This document shows, one piece after another, positions 13,375 through 21,510 of a DNA stretch of 55,695 nucleotides. Within the stretch, counting starts at the first letter, position 1. Each line of letters starts with the position of its first letter. The notes under the pieces are model-generated. The model ran no database searches, had not been told where the DNA came from, and saw only the letters and a list, made by a program, of their open reading frames with translations. A program made the position numbers and the translations under genes. Source of the DNA: Planctomycetaceae bacterium (GTDB taxonomy: Bacteria; Planctomycetota; Phycisphaerae; SM23-33); NCBI GenBank assembly GCA_039680605.1, contig JBDKTA010000070.1:1-55695 (forward strand), written 5' to 3'.

Positions 13375-13584
13375 ATGGAAAACAGATTTCAGACCAGAGT
13401 TAGCAAAATAGAGGACTTTTCAACAGCCAAGCCGGTTTTTACCGAAGCTGATTTGACCGCTAATGGAAAGCCAACCGGGCTTTTCGTGTACTACCAGGAT
13501 GGCGGGCTTTACATCGTAGCGGCGGCAACGCTGGCCCGCCTTCTCAGGAAATCCGGCTTCACCGTTGACAACCGGCTGGTATAG
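13375..13584 (+). CDS. Hypothetical protein, first gene of the cassette
   Basis: 69 residues, alternating strands (TRVSKIEDF, PVFTEADL, GLFVYYQDGGLYIVAAATLARLL). GACAGGAGAGC (13361-13371) is a good ribosome site. First product of the promoter at 13316. No family recognised; a 59-base gap follows. Confidence 0.6.
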   Translation: MENRFQTRVSKIEDFSTAKPVFTEADLTANGKPTGLFVYYQDGGLYIVAAATLARLLRKSGFTVDNRLV

Positions 13585-13643
13585 CACCACCAAACACCGC
13601 GCAGGCCCGGCAGGCGCGGGGAAGGGGCCAACAGGGGGAGAGG

Positions 13644-13949
13644 ATGGCACACACGACAGGGCCGTTTACAATTGAAGCGACGCATTACGGCAAGCAAAAC
13701 CAAGTCAAACTTGAGATAATGAGCCCGTATGGGCCAGTGGCACATATCTACAATGGCGGACTGTGGGACCGGGCGCGCTATGTTATGCCGGCAGCAGATA
13801 ACGCCCACCTGTTCGCCGCCGCGCTCGATCTACTGGAAGTCGCTAAAATGCTGGCATCGCTAGAATCCGCTGACGGCGGTCGCACGTTCCCGACAAAAGA
13901 AATGTGCGCCGCTGCCCGCGCCGCTATCGCCAAGGCGGTGCCCCAATGA
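13644..13949 (+). CDS. Hypothetical phage protein
   Basis: 101 residues. The end (NAHLFAAALDLLEVAKMLASLESADGG ... FPTKEMCAAARAAIAKA) is a motif often seen in small phage proteins of unknown role. GGGGGAGAGG precedes the ATG. It overlaps the next start by ATGA. Confidence 0.6.
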   Translation: MAHTTGPFTIEATHYGKQNQVKLEIMSPYGPVAHIYNGGLWDRARYVMPAADNAHLFAAALDLLEVAKMLASLESADGGRTFPTKEMCAAARAAIAKAVPQ

Positions 13950-14134
13950 CCAAGCACATCCAGAACGCTAGCAGGGTGGGCATCCTGCTAGACGGTGAGG
14001 ACAAGGCCAACGCGGCGCTTATCGCCAAGGTGTACCGGACCTCGAACAGCGGCGCGGTACGGATCGCGCTGGCAGAGGTGGCGGAGAGGTTGCGATTGCA
14101 TAGCGACTACGTGCGGCCATATGTGGAGGAATGA
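13946..14134 (+). CDS. Ribbon-helix-helix-like small protein
   Basis: 62 residues: VGILLDGEDKANAALIAKVYRTSNSGAVRIALAEVAERL fits a strand followed by two helices, as in Arc/MetJ-type DNA-binding proteins. It could regulate this cassette or the ATTGG promoters. Start by ATGA overlap. Confidence 0.55.
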   Translation: MTKHIQNASRVGILLDGEDKANAALIAKVYRTSNSGAVRIALAEVAERLRLHSDYVRPYVEE

Positions 14135-14170
14135 TGGACATAACGCGGATTATGAGTTCAGGAGGACGCT

Positions 14171-14419
14171 ATGAGATGCCAGTTTGTTTTTACCCCGGTA
14201 GAGAAACAGAGCCTAATACGTGTCTGTGAGTTGCATTTTCTACCAGGCACCCAGGAAAGCCTGAAGGTAGACGGGTCTACAGTGCTTGATCCAGGCGATG
14301 CAATAGTTTTGGCTGGCTATGCGCTACCCTACTACCATTTCTTGTCAGATCGGCTTATCCATCATCCGGCGGTTCAGGACGCGCTATTCAATGGCCCGCA
14401 CGCACGGCAGGATCAATAA
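14171..14419 (+). CDS. Hypothetical protein
   Basis: 82 residues; strand-rich start (CQFVFTPVEKQSLIRVCELHFLPG), then LVLDPGDAIVLAGYALPYY-like wording. AGGAGGACGCT precedes the ATG. Last gene before the terminator at 14446. No family recognised. Confidence 0.55.
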   Translation: MRCQFVFTPVEKQSLIRVCELHFLPGTQESLKVDGSTVLDPGDAIVLAGYALPYYHFLSDRLIHHPAVQDALFNGPHARQDQ

Positions 14420-14445
14420 GAAAGGTTCTGGCCCCTAGACAGTCA

Positions 14446-14470
14446 AGCCCCCTGGCAGCAGGGGGCTTTT
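14446..14470 (+). terminator. Intrinsic terminator of the cassette
   Basis: AGCCCCCTG (14446-14454), loop GCAG, CAGGGGGCT (14459-14467) and a T-run of four. It ends the unit that starts at 13316. The gene at 14487 lies beyond it. Confidence 0.88.
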
Positions 14471-14486
14471 GTGAGAGGAGTACGAA

Positions 14487-14969
14487 GTGAGCGACAATTA
14501 CACCGATGAGATGAAGCAATCAACTGGCATCCTATGGGGTGGGCACGTTGCAGAAATCCCCTTACCGCATATTCGTAAGTGGCCCGGTCATAGTACTAAG
14601 CGCCCGGTCAGTGTAGCTATCCAGGTCTATGCAGTCGGAATCCATTACTCTGCTGATGTAAAGGAAGAGGATAATCCAGTCTGGAACCCTCTAACCCAAG
14701 CTCAAGCAAACCCAACCTGGAAGGAAATCCAGGGACCGGAATCAGAGTACGGCAAGCAGATAGTTGGTTGGCAGTCATCCTGGGATGATGTAGAGGGGAA
14801 GGGCAAGCAGTTCTTCTCTGACCGTTGCCTGAGTCGGCATTGGGTTATCAGGTGGCTTGAGGAAATACTGGCAAAGCACTTCAGCCCAGAAACCCATGAG
14901 ATCCATGGGTGGAGTAGCAATTTGCTGAAAGAAATCCGTTGGGGCGGATATTTGAAGGAAGGTGACTAA
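14487..14969 (+). CDS. Hypothetical protein, last rightward gene (GTG start)
   Basis: 160 residues with many Trp and His (KQFFSDRCLSRHWVIRWLEEILAKHF). GAGAGGAG (14473-14480) fits GTG 14487. It lies between two terminators with no clear promoter of its own, so it depends on read-through. No family recognised. Confidence 0.6.
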   Translation: MSDNYTDEMKQSTGILWGGHVAEIPLPHIRKWPGHSTKRPVSVAIQVYAVGIHYSADVKEEDNPVWNPLTQAQANPTWKEIQGPESEYGKQIVGWQSSWDDVEGKGKQFFSDRCLSRHWVIRWLEEILAKHFSPETHEIHGWSSNLLKEIRWGGYLKEGD

Positions 14970-15042
14970 GTGCCGGGTTGGGTGCCCTGCTCTTACCATG
15001 TGTGCAGAATGTGACAATTCCTTGATGGTTTTGTACAACTGC

Positions 15043-15085
15043 TAAGAAAAAGAGACAGCCCCCTGGTAACGAATCGCCAGGGGGC
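15043..15085 (-). terminator. Terminator at the end of the late operon
   Basis: Read leftward, GCCCCCTGG (15085-15077) pairs with CCAGGGGGC (15066-15058), followed by TGTCTCTTTTTCTT. A second perfect hairpin of 10 bp (15110-15119 with 15124-15133) lies upstream and could act in either direction. The stretch 14970-15214 holds only these structures, where the two arms of the genome converge. Confidence 0.75.
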
Positions 15086-15109
15086 AAAACCCTTATATTC
15101 CATGCAAGG

Positions 15110-15133
15110 AAACTACCCTCTGTAGGGTAGTTT
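15110..15133. terminator. Hairpin between converging operons
   Basis: AAACTACCCT (15110-15119), loop CTGT, AGGGTAGTTT (15124-15133): a perfect 10-bp stem flanked by A- and T-rich ends on both strands, so it can terminate transcripts from either side. Confidence 0.65.
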
Positions 15134-15214
15134 CTCGACACAGAATGTAATGCACAAGTCGCCGGTTTCAGTCCCGGCGACTCGCGATCTCCTCCCACTC
15201 GTGGCGGGTGAGGC

Positions 15215-15958
15215 TCACGGTACGCGGATTACCCACATCCGCCGTCCGCCGATCTCTTGCTGATAGACGACCGCCCCGGTCGAATATCCCCGATCGGCGT
15301 CAACGGCTTTCCCGTCCACCGTCCACACGGAGTTTAGATGTTGGTGGTCGGTGCCGCCCAGCATCCCCAGGCCCGACAAGCACGACGGCCCGCCTGCGAC
15401 AAACATGAGGTGAGGCCCGCCCGCAGGTGGGAAGTAGTACGACCCCGGCCCCAGCCCGAACCCGATGTCGCCGCCGCTGTTCGTCGGCCCGAACACCCCC
15501 CGGTCCACCCCGCACTGTTGCAGCTCCGGAGGCAGAAACGGCGCATCCGGCCAGTACAAGACAACCGTCGCGTTTTCGACCGGTTGCCCGTTTATGTCAA
15601 CGACGTGAGCGACCAACACAGACGGGCCGATAGAACAGCGCAGCTCGAGCAGGTTGCCCTCACTCCACGTCACCGCGCCAAAAGTGGTAGTTAGCCATAA
15701 GGTATTTGTAATCCCGCCGTCGCAGTCGTAGATCGTGACCGGCCCCGGTGTTGGTGTGGGCCCTGGCGTCGGGGTCGGTGGGACGCAGGTGCAAGGGCAG
15801 CCGCGTTCGACGTAGGGCAGGAAAGCGGCGGCGGTTGGGGTCATGGCCAGGCCGGGCAGGTCCGCCGGCGTTGGCAGCAGCAATGGCGAGGTGGTCAGAG
15901 TTGGCACCGTGCAGGCAGCCAGGGCAAACAGGATTAGGATAAACGTAATGGTCCTCAT
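15215..15958 (-). CDS. Secreted lipoprotein with Thr/Pro linker
   Basis: 247 residues: signal peptide (TITFILILFALAAC) with a lipobox LAAC at 12-15, so Cys15 should be lipidated. A linker (about 60-75) of PTPTPGPTPTPGP type follows, then a beta-rich domain with several Cys. Such linkers are common in Chloroflexota surface proteins. As the last late gene it may act on the host surface, for example in superinfection exclusion or lysis, or belong to the tail tip. Function not known. Confidence 0.7.
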   Translation of the reverse strand: MRTITFILILFALAACTVPTLTTSPLLLPTPADLPGLAMTPTAAAFLPYVERGCPCTCVPPTPTPGPTPTPGPVTIYDCDGGITNTLWLTTTFGAVTWSEGNLLELRCSIGPSVLVAHVVDINGQPVENATVVLYWPDAPFLPPELQQCGVDRGVFGPTNSGGDIGFGLGPGSYYFPPAGGPHLMFVAGGPSCLSGLGMLGGTDHQHLNSVWTVDGKAVDADRGYSTGAVVYQQEIGGRRMWVIRVP

Positions 15959-15986
15959 TCTCTATGATCCCCTTATCAGAAGCGGC

Positions 15987-16115
15987 TTAGATTGCCCCTG
16001 GCGGGTCTGGTATGCCCAGGGTTGCATACCTGTAAACGTGCGGAGGCAGCTTGGACAGGTCGCACCCCTCGCGGCGTTGCAAATCCAAGACATTGCCAAT
16101 CAAATATGCTTCCAT
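15987..16115 (-). pseudogene. Stranded original C-terminus of the lysozyme gene
   Basis: The segment 15987-16100 encodes 37 residues plus stop that align without gaps to the last 37 residues of the lysozyme (20 of 37 identical: LD.Q, GCDL, LP, GIP.PP.A). It lies directly after the HNH gene, whose stop codon ends at 16100. The lysozyme with its own C-terminus lies on the other side of the HNH unit. This is therefore the displaced 3' end of the interrupted gene. An in-frame ATG exists at 16115, so a 42-residue peptide could be made. Confidence 0.78.
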
Positions 16116-16651
16116 GCCCTGCGGTTGATTATGCGATTTATATGCCCGGTACTAACTCCGAACATGGCTGATAGTGCAGCCTGGACTATCCCTTTTGCAG
16201 ACAATTCTCTAATCTCTCTCACTTTACGTTCTGTCAATTTTGCTTCGGCATGATCCTCCCCGCATATAGGGCGTGAGTGCACTCTTCTAACTCCCAGGAC
16301 CCTAGAAGAATGTATCAGATTTTCTGACCGAGTGACATATTCAAGATTTTCAATCTGGTTGTCGCGTTTATTTCCATTCTTATGGTTAACCTCTTTTCCC
16401 GCCGGGCAAGGTCCAACAAACACAGACAGCACAAGGCGGTGAACAAGAAATACGGTCTGGTCCCCGGCCATGTATAGATGGACTTGAAGATAGCCGTCTC
16501 TCGTATTACCATAACGCAAAATCTGGCCCTTGTGTTTCCTTGTTTTTCCACCGTGTTCGATAACTGTGAAATCTACACTTCTCACCCGGCCCGCATTAGA
16601 AACCTGATAGTGGTCGCCAAATCCCGGTATGCTTTTCCATATTTCGTCCAT
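16100..16651 (-). CDS. NUMOD4-HNH homing endonuclease 2
   Basis: 183 residues: an N-terminal NUMOD4 DNA-contact motif (DEIWKSIPGFGDHYQVSNAGRVRS), an HNH core (LVHRLVLSVFV, KEVNHKNGNKRDNQIENLEYVTRSEN) and a C-terminal helix-turn-helix (IVQAALSAMFGVSTGHINRIINR). This is the layout of free-standing phage homing endonucleases. ATG 16651 is chosen because GGAGGG (16666-16661) precedes it and the protein family starts here. The frame is open to 16852 through the leader. It has its own promoter and sits between two copies of the lysozyme C-terminus. Confidence 0.88.
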   Translation of the reverse strand: MDEIWKSIPGFGDHYQVSNAGRVRSVDFTVIEHGGKTRKHKGQILRYGNTRDGYLQVHLYMAGDQTVFLVHRLVLSVFVGPCPAGKEVNHKNGNKRDNQIENLEYVTRSENLIHSSRVLGVRRVHSRPICGEDHAEAKLTERKVREIRELSAKGIVQAALSAMFGVSTGHINRIINRRAWKHI

Positions 16652-16656
16652 AGCAA

Positions 16657-16810
16657 AGCGCCCTCCACAAGATTTGCCACCGTTGCTTGGACGAATGGCG
16701 GGACGTTTGTCCTCTTGCGAAGGGCGCTCTGCCCACAACTGATATTCAGTTATGAATGATCTCGATGGCTCTTTAGATGCAAAGCGCCCCGTTAATCCAT
16801 TCGTCCAAGC
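16657..16810 (-). ncRNA. Pseudoknotted 5' leader RNA of HNH gene 2
   Basis: In the leftward transcript arm A (16810-16797) pairs perfectly with A' (16698-16685), 14 bp. Arm B (AGCGCCCT, 16728-16721) pairs with B' (AGGGCGCT, 16664-16657), which overlaps the GGAGGG ribosome site. The order A-B-A'-B' is a pseudoknot, as in the HNH1 leader. B can instead pair with GGGGCGCT (16788-16781), giving a possible on/off switch for translation. The A arm starts at the predicted transcription start. Confidence 0.6.
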
Positions 16811-16816
16811 ATTCAT

Positions 16817-16850
16817 AGTATAAACCATCTTGTGGGCAACGTCAAATATC
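16817..16850 (-). promoter_or_regulatory. Own promoter of HNH gene 2
   Basis: TTGACG (16845-16840), 17-base spacer, TATACT (16822-16817) on the minus strand. The extended core GATATTTGAC (16850-16841) matches the promoters of HNH1 and HNH4. The TGA stop of the lysozyme gene lies within this core. Confidence 0.8.
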
Positions 16851-17229
16851 AATTCGCATTAGGCGGCTCTGGTATTCCTATCACGACATACCAATAGATA
16901 CGATCTGGCAACATCCTTAGATCGCAACCGTATTCACGCTGAAAATCAAGCAGCCATCCGATCCCTGCGTTATAGGCCGCCAATCCCCAAGCGGTGGACG
17001 GCTCGCACATCTGCCGGCCCTTGAGGTTTTCCAGGTAGCCCATAGCGCAGGCCGCCGAATCCTTCCACTTGAGCGGGTCGCCCTCGCAGCCCCGGCCCTC
17101 CCACACGGACGGGTGGATCTGAAAAGGCCCAAGCTCACCCCGTGCCCCAACGCCGCAAACCATATCCGGGCCGCACTCCTGAACGGACCAGGATTCCAGA
17201 AACGAGAGCGCCAGCAGCACAGCGGTCAT
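16849..17229 (-). CDS. Lysozyme/SLT-type transglycosylase with replaced C-terminus
   Basis: 126 residues with the lysozyme-like set: a Glu after the first helix (FLESW, residue 11-12) and GELGPFQIHPSVW (about 31-43), then AAYNAG (about 83-88), the usual last motif of soluble lytic transglycosylases. It should cut peptidoglycan. Lying among tail genes, it may be a tail-tip enzyme or the endolysin. Its last 37 codons are probably supplied by the adjacent HNH unit (see 15987-16115). Start by ATGA overlap. Confidence 0.75.
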   Translation of the reverse strand: MTAVLLALSFLESWSVQECGPDMVCGVGARGELGPFQIHPSVWEGRGCEGDPLKWKDSAACAMGYLENLKGRQMCEPSTAWGLAAYNAGIGWLLDFQREYGCDLRMLPDRIYWYVVIGIPEPPNAN

Positions 17230-17993
17230 GCGCCTAGCCACGCATCGTCGTTGTCGATGTCCACCCAGTCTACAATGTGATTCCAGCCGTTGCCATCGTC
17301 TATCGTGTTGTCAAATACCAGGCCGCAGCGCCTCGGCGCAAAGCCGCCGCCCGACAGCGTGGCGGCCTGCTTGGTCATTGTCCCGGTGATGCCAAACGGT
17401 GTATGCAGGTAGCTGTCAACGTCCCAGCTTATGAACGGAGCGCCTACGAGGTGCATGTGCAGTACCATTGCCGTGGGTATGGTCATGGCGTCGCCGTCGT
17501 TGACCACGACCACGCCGCCGCCGGTCCTATGCCGCCGCCGGACGATCCATTGTGTCGGGCTGGCTTGCGATACGCACAAGACCAACTCGACATAGTTGTT
17601 GTCTGTGGCGTCGTCAATCCGCAAGCCGCAATAAACGTCAACAGCATTGGCATACAACGCCACAGACGCCAGCTTGCAGCCGGCCGGAACGGTGCCGATG
17701 TTGTAGTACAAAAACGACCGTTGGCCCGCGGATGTCCTGACCTTGAGCAGCGAATCTTCCAACGTCACCGCGGCCGCGGCGGCGAATGGCGCGCCGGCCC
17801 ACGTCCAGTAATCGGTGAGCGTCGCGGCGGCATAGCGGAAATGGTCGGTGATACTGTGCCGGCCGCCATAGTGCAAGCAGGTGAGCTGATCCCAGTAATC
17901 GAGCGCGCTGGTACAGCGCATCCCATGTTTTTGCAGCATGACCGCCACGTCGCGGGCATCTCTTGTCGCGTTGCGCTTGCCGAGTTGTCTCAT
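17226..17993 (-). CDS. Putative tail-tip protein with beta-sandwich domain
   Basis: 255 residues. The N-terminal 35 residues (DARDVAVMLQKHG) are helical. The rest is beta-rich with GTVPAGCKLASVALYANAVDVYCGLRIDDATDNNYVEL, like a carbohydrate-binding jelly roll or receptor-binding domain. ATGA overlaps with both neighbours. Likely part of the distal tail; receptor unknown. Confidence 0.55.
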   Translation of the reverse strand: MRQLGKRNATRDARDVAVMLQKHGMRCTSALDYWDQLTCLHYGGRHSITDHFRYAAATLTDYWTWAGAPFAAAAAVTLEDSLLKVRTSAGQRSFLYYNIGTVPAGCKLASVALYANAVDVYCGLRIDDATDNNYVELVLCVSQASPTQWIVRRRHRTGGGVVVVNDGDAMTIPTAMVLHMHLVGAPFISWDVDSYLHTPFGITGTMTKQAATLSGGGFAPRRCGLVFDNTIDDGNGWNHIVDWVDIDNDDAWLGA

Positions 17994-19744
17994 GGCCTGG
18001 CCCCCGGATCTTGGATTGGCGGGAATGGCGACGCCGGCCCTTCCGGCTCCATCAGCGACAGGTCAAGCTGTGCTTTCAGTATTTCGCTTTCGTCAAGCAG
18101 CACCGTCTTTAGCGCCGCCCGGCTCCAACCATCGGCCATCTCTACCTCTTCGACGTAAAGGTCTTTATTGGTCGGCAGGAACGACCCCGGCTCGTTGAAC
18201 CCGCTGCGGTAGGTCATATCGCGCACCACGCCCGGAACCATGCGCCAGGGGTTGGACGGGTTGACGCCGGACATGGTATCGAATATGCCGTCATTGCGCA
18301 GGAAGTAGCGCGGGTCCGTGCTGACCTGGGCATAGTGCAGCAGGCGATTGGCGGCAACCGCGACGTGCCACTGGTTGTGGCTTTGGTCGCCAAGGTTGAC
18401 CAGCTCCATAATCCGGTCGAAGGGCCGCTCTTCCAGACTGACCGCCTGGACGACGGCCAGGGCGTTGGTCCCGAACGGGTCGATGCTGCCGGCCTTGAGG
18501 AATTGGCAATCGCCGGCGCCGGCCACCGATCCGCCGTGCGACTCACTCAAGCCGAACTCTGAGCCGACGATGGCTGAGATCCAGTCGCCGATTTTGTGCG
18601 ACTGGCCGTCGCCTTCTGTCAAGTACAGCCAATTCGCGGTGAAAACGTAGCCACACACCTGGACATCCAGCGTCGCCTCGCCGGGCGGCTGGGCTGATAC
18701 CGGGCGCATCCACGGCCAGGCGTTGCGCTTCCAGTAGGTGCCGCGAAACTCGATCGACGTGTCGTGGCTGTATTCGTCCAGGTGGACGATCTCCTCTTTG
18801 CGGCCATAGGTGTCCATCGGGTAAGGCGGCGAGTAGGCCGGCGGCGGCGCGGCGTTGACCTCGCCGATCTGCCAGTCGGTCTCGTAGACGCCGGGCAGGT
18901 ATTCGTACATCTCGATATAGTCAAAGTCGGCGCGTGGGTAGACGTAGCCGCCGGGCAAGTCAAGCCGCAGCGGGGCAAGAATGAAAATCTGAATATCACC
19001 CTCAGACGGGCCAATAAACTCAATGCCGCGCTGCGTCCAGGTATTCAGCTTGACGCCGGTCGATTGCGGGTACACCACCCAATCGTCGACGCCGCTGCCG
19101 ATATTCGGGTCGTTGATGCCGATCCGGCCGGGGTAGCCGTCGGGCGATTTCGTCCAGTAGGTCAGTTTGTACTTGTTGCCCGGCGTGATCGGGATATTCT
19201 GCCGGACGTAGGTCATCCCTTCCGGGTCGTCGTCCTGATCGGCGGTGAGCCGGACAAAGCGCAGGTTATCCACCGCGCCGCCGGGTGTGACACTGGCGAT
19301 CGCGCCTCCGGTGCCCAGGTTCTCATACCAGCCGGCGAACACGTCCGAGCCGCCGTTGCCCAGCGTCTCGAATGAGAAGTTGCCGACGTGGTTGTCGCCG
19401 CTGTACTCTTCCTTGGTGTAGGTGGTCTTGACCGCGTTGGCCATCAGGTCCAACGAGCGCCGCCGCCGGACGCCGTTGACGGTCAGGTCCATCTCGCAGA
19501 TCAGCCCTTCCCAGGTCGTGACCCCGCCGCTCGTTTCCTGGACGTGATAGCCCAACCACCGCTCAAACGCCGCCTGCAACCCTTTGGCGTCGCCGGTCTG
19601 GCGAAACGAGCCGAGCCAGTAGCCGCCATTGGCCCGGATCGACCGTCTCCAGTTGACATTGTAGCGGGTCAGGTCCATCTGGAACTTTGACCCGTTGGGG
19701 TCGATCACGCTGGAAAAGACGCGGAGATTGAACGGCTTGGGCAT
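17990..19744 (-). CDS. Minor tail/baseplate protein with carbohydrate-binding-like domain
   Basis: 584 residues. The N-terminus (VFSSVIDPNGSKFQMDLTRYNVNWRRS) looks like a baseplate hub. The region about 120-280 (NFSFETLGNGGSDVFAGWYENLGTGG ... FVRLTADQ) has the NxSFE opening of CBM-type jelly rolls. Its place after the distal tail gene suggests the tail-associated hub. No catalytic motif seen. Confidence 0.6.
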   Translation of the reverse strand: MPKPFNLRVFSSVIDPNGSKFQMDLTRYNVNWRRSIRANGGYWLGSFRQTGDAKGLQAAFERWLGYHVQETSGGVTTWEGLICEMDLTVNGVRRRRSLDLMANAVKTTYTKEEYSGDNHVGNFSFETLGNGGSDVFAGWYENLGTGGAIASVTPGGAVDNLRFVRLTADQDDDPEGMTYVRQNIPITPGNKYKLTYWTKSPDGYPGRIGINDPNIGSGVDDWVVYPQSTGVKLNTWTQRGIEFIGPSEGDIQIFILAPLRLDLPGGYVYPRADFDYIEMYEYLPGVYETDWQIGEVNAAPPPAYSPPYPMDTYGRKEEIVHLDEYSHDTSIEFRGTYWKRNAWPWMRPVSAQPPGEATLDVQVCGYVFTANWLYLTEGDGQSHKIGDWISAIVGSEFGLSESHGGSVAGAGDCQFLKAGSIDPFGTNALAVVQAVSLEERPFDRIMELVNLGDQSHNQWHVAVAANRLLHYAQVSTDPRYFLRNDGIFDTMSGVNPSNPWRMVPGVVRDMTYRSGFNEPGSFLPTNKDLYVEEVEMADGWSRAALKTVLLDESEILKAQLDLSLMEPEGPASPFPPIQDPGARP

Positions 19745-19747
19745 CTA

Positions 19748-20050
19748 TCACCTACACGTCACATATTTTGTCACGTTAAACACTTGGCACTCGCCCGGTT
19801 CGTCTGTCATGTAGCCATCTAGGCGCATGGGCCGTTCTGGCGTGCCTGGAACATGCTCGGGCCATCTAATCCACACCAAGCATCCCCGGCACGGCTCAAA
19901 ATAGTTGGACAGGTTGTCGCATGGCCTCGTGCCATACCACAGCTCAACCTGGGTCCAGACTGAAAACACGTCCGGCTGTTTCTTGGCGCTTGCCGCCACC
20001 GTGCCCAGGATGACGGCGGTCAGCAGTAGGGCAATCAATAGCTTTTTCAT
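19748..20050 (-). CDS. Small secreted protein with signal peptide
   Basis: 100 residues starting KKLLIALLLTAVILGTVAASA, a clear signal peptide with an AxA cleavage site near residue 22. The mature part has four to six Cys (CDNLSNYFEPCRGC) that probably form disulfides. AAAGGA precedes the ATG. An exported protein among tail genes may act in the envelope. Confidence 0.65.
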   Translation of the reverse strand: MKKLLIALLLTAVILGTVAASAKKQPDVFSVWTQVELWYGTRPCDNLSNYFEPCRGCLVWIRWPEHVPGTPERPMRLDGYMTDEPGECQVFNVTKYVTCR

Positions 20051-20063
20051 TTCGATCCTTTCG

Positions 20064-21509
20064 TTATGTCTGTTCGTCGTACCGATACGACAGCCATCGC
20101 GGGTAGTAGGTCATGGCCAGATGATAGCTGTCGGCGTGATTGTGTTGCGTCTGGCTCTGGCCCGCCATAACAACCGCGCCGCCCTCCTGCGGGATGTACC
20201 ACACTAGCGGGATGATCGACAGCGCGTCGTTTACGGCATCCGGCGTGGCTCTGGTGTAGCCAATGGCGAACATGGTATCATTTGCCGATGTATAGATCAC
20301 ATCGCGCATTGTGTGCAGGGCATCGTAGTCGATAACAGACCCACTGACGTGTAAGAAGTGCTCCGACGGGATCAGGATAAACAAATCGCAATCCAGGCTG
20401 CCGGTGCCGGCTAACCGTTCGGCATACATGCTCAACATGAAAGATCTGATCCAGTTGCCATAATTCATGCCTGATTGACTTGCCGGCGGCAACTCGATCT
20501 CGCCTAGCTCGTACAGAAACCAGGACGTGCTGCTCATGTAAATCTCTTCATGGATGATCTGGTCACTATAGCCGCTTCTTAGTTGAATCCCGACAGTTGT
20601 TCCGGCAACCGTCGTCTTGGCCCGAACTAACACAAGGTAACGCCCGACGTAATCCTGTTCATTCCCGGCGGTGGTTGCTACGTCCTGGGTCTGGATATGG
20701 AACCGCTTTATCAGCGATGCGTCGGTAGCAAAGTCCGTCTGCTGCTTGGCGCTATTGCTGGCCGTGCCGTCGATGATGGCGGATGTATCGGCTACGTCGT
20801 CAATCGTTCCATTCTCGCATTGCCACTCCCCGTCAAAATTCGCCACGCCGTTGTGATAGGGCCGGATGCCGATCCAATACTCGTGCAATGGCGTGCCGAT
20901 TAGCGACGTATCCAGGTAGACCTCCAGATTTGCGATACGGGCCGGCGCAGTGCCTTCGATATTGGTGATAACCCACTTATCAAAGGCCGGCAGAAGCTGA
21001 ACGCCCTGGATTGTGTCGCTGATAGACGTGCTAACGTCGTTTTCCCACAGCGGGTGCCGGACCAACGTAAACTTGACGACGATGGTCAGACATTCGATCA
21101 TCGGCGATATGCCGACCAGGGAGGGGTATTCCATCTGCCCGGTGTAAAGCAGCGCCCGCCGCTCCTCCTCGCCGTCGACGTGCCACTCAAGCCACCATTG
21201 CGCCGCCGCGGGCTTTAGGTCGTGGTACTGGCGCACCTCGTCTAGCACATCCTCCAGGCGCTTTAGCTCGTACAGCAGATTGGGAACCGTGTCCGTGGCA
21301 ATCACGGAAAACGACTCGATCACATAGTCGTAATACTGAAAGCTAGGCTGATGCCCGAACGATGTGCGGTCGTACTTAACCGACGGCTTGCACGTCTCGG
21401 TTGACCACGAGCGGTCGATCAGCTTCCAGGGCGACGTGATCAGATCAATGGTCTCCGTTGGTACTACGTTGGTCGATTCGCACTTTGCCAGTCTAAAGCG
21501 GTGTGCCAT
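20064..21509 (-). CDS. Putative distal tail / tail-tip protein
   Basis: 481 residues directly after the tape measure, the usual place of Dit. The first 160 residues (DYVIESFSVIATDTVPNLLYELKRLEDVLDE) are followed by beta-rich regions with jelly-roll wording. ATG 21509 is 1 base after the tape-measure stop. Assignment rests mainly on order. Confidence 0.55.
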   Translation of the reverse strand: MAHRFRLAKCESTNVVPTETIDLITSPWKLIDRSWSTETCKPSVKYDRTSFGHQPSFQYYDYVIESFSVIATDTVPNLLYELKRLEDVLDEVRQYHDLKPAAAQWWLEWHVDGEEERRALLYTGQMEYPSLVGISPMIECLTIVVKFTLVRHPLWENDVSTSISDTIQGVQLLPAFDKWVITNIEGTAPARIANLEVYLDTSLIGTPLHEYWIGIRPYHNGVANFDGEWQCENGTIDDVADTSAIIDGTASNSAKQQTDFATDASLIKRFHIQTQDVATTAGNEQDYVGRYLVLVRAKTTVAGTTVGIQLRSGYSDQIIHEEIYMSSTSWFLYELGEIELPPASQSGMNYGNWIRSFMLSMYAERLAGTGSLDCDLFILIPSEHFLHVSGSVIDYDALHTMRDVIYTSANDTMFAIGYTRATPDAVNDALSIIPLVWYIPQEGGAVVMAGQSQTQHNHADSYHLAMTYYPRWLSYRYDEQT

Positions 21510-21510
21510 G

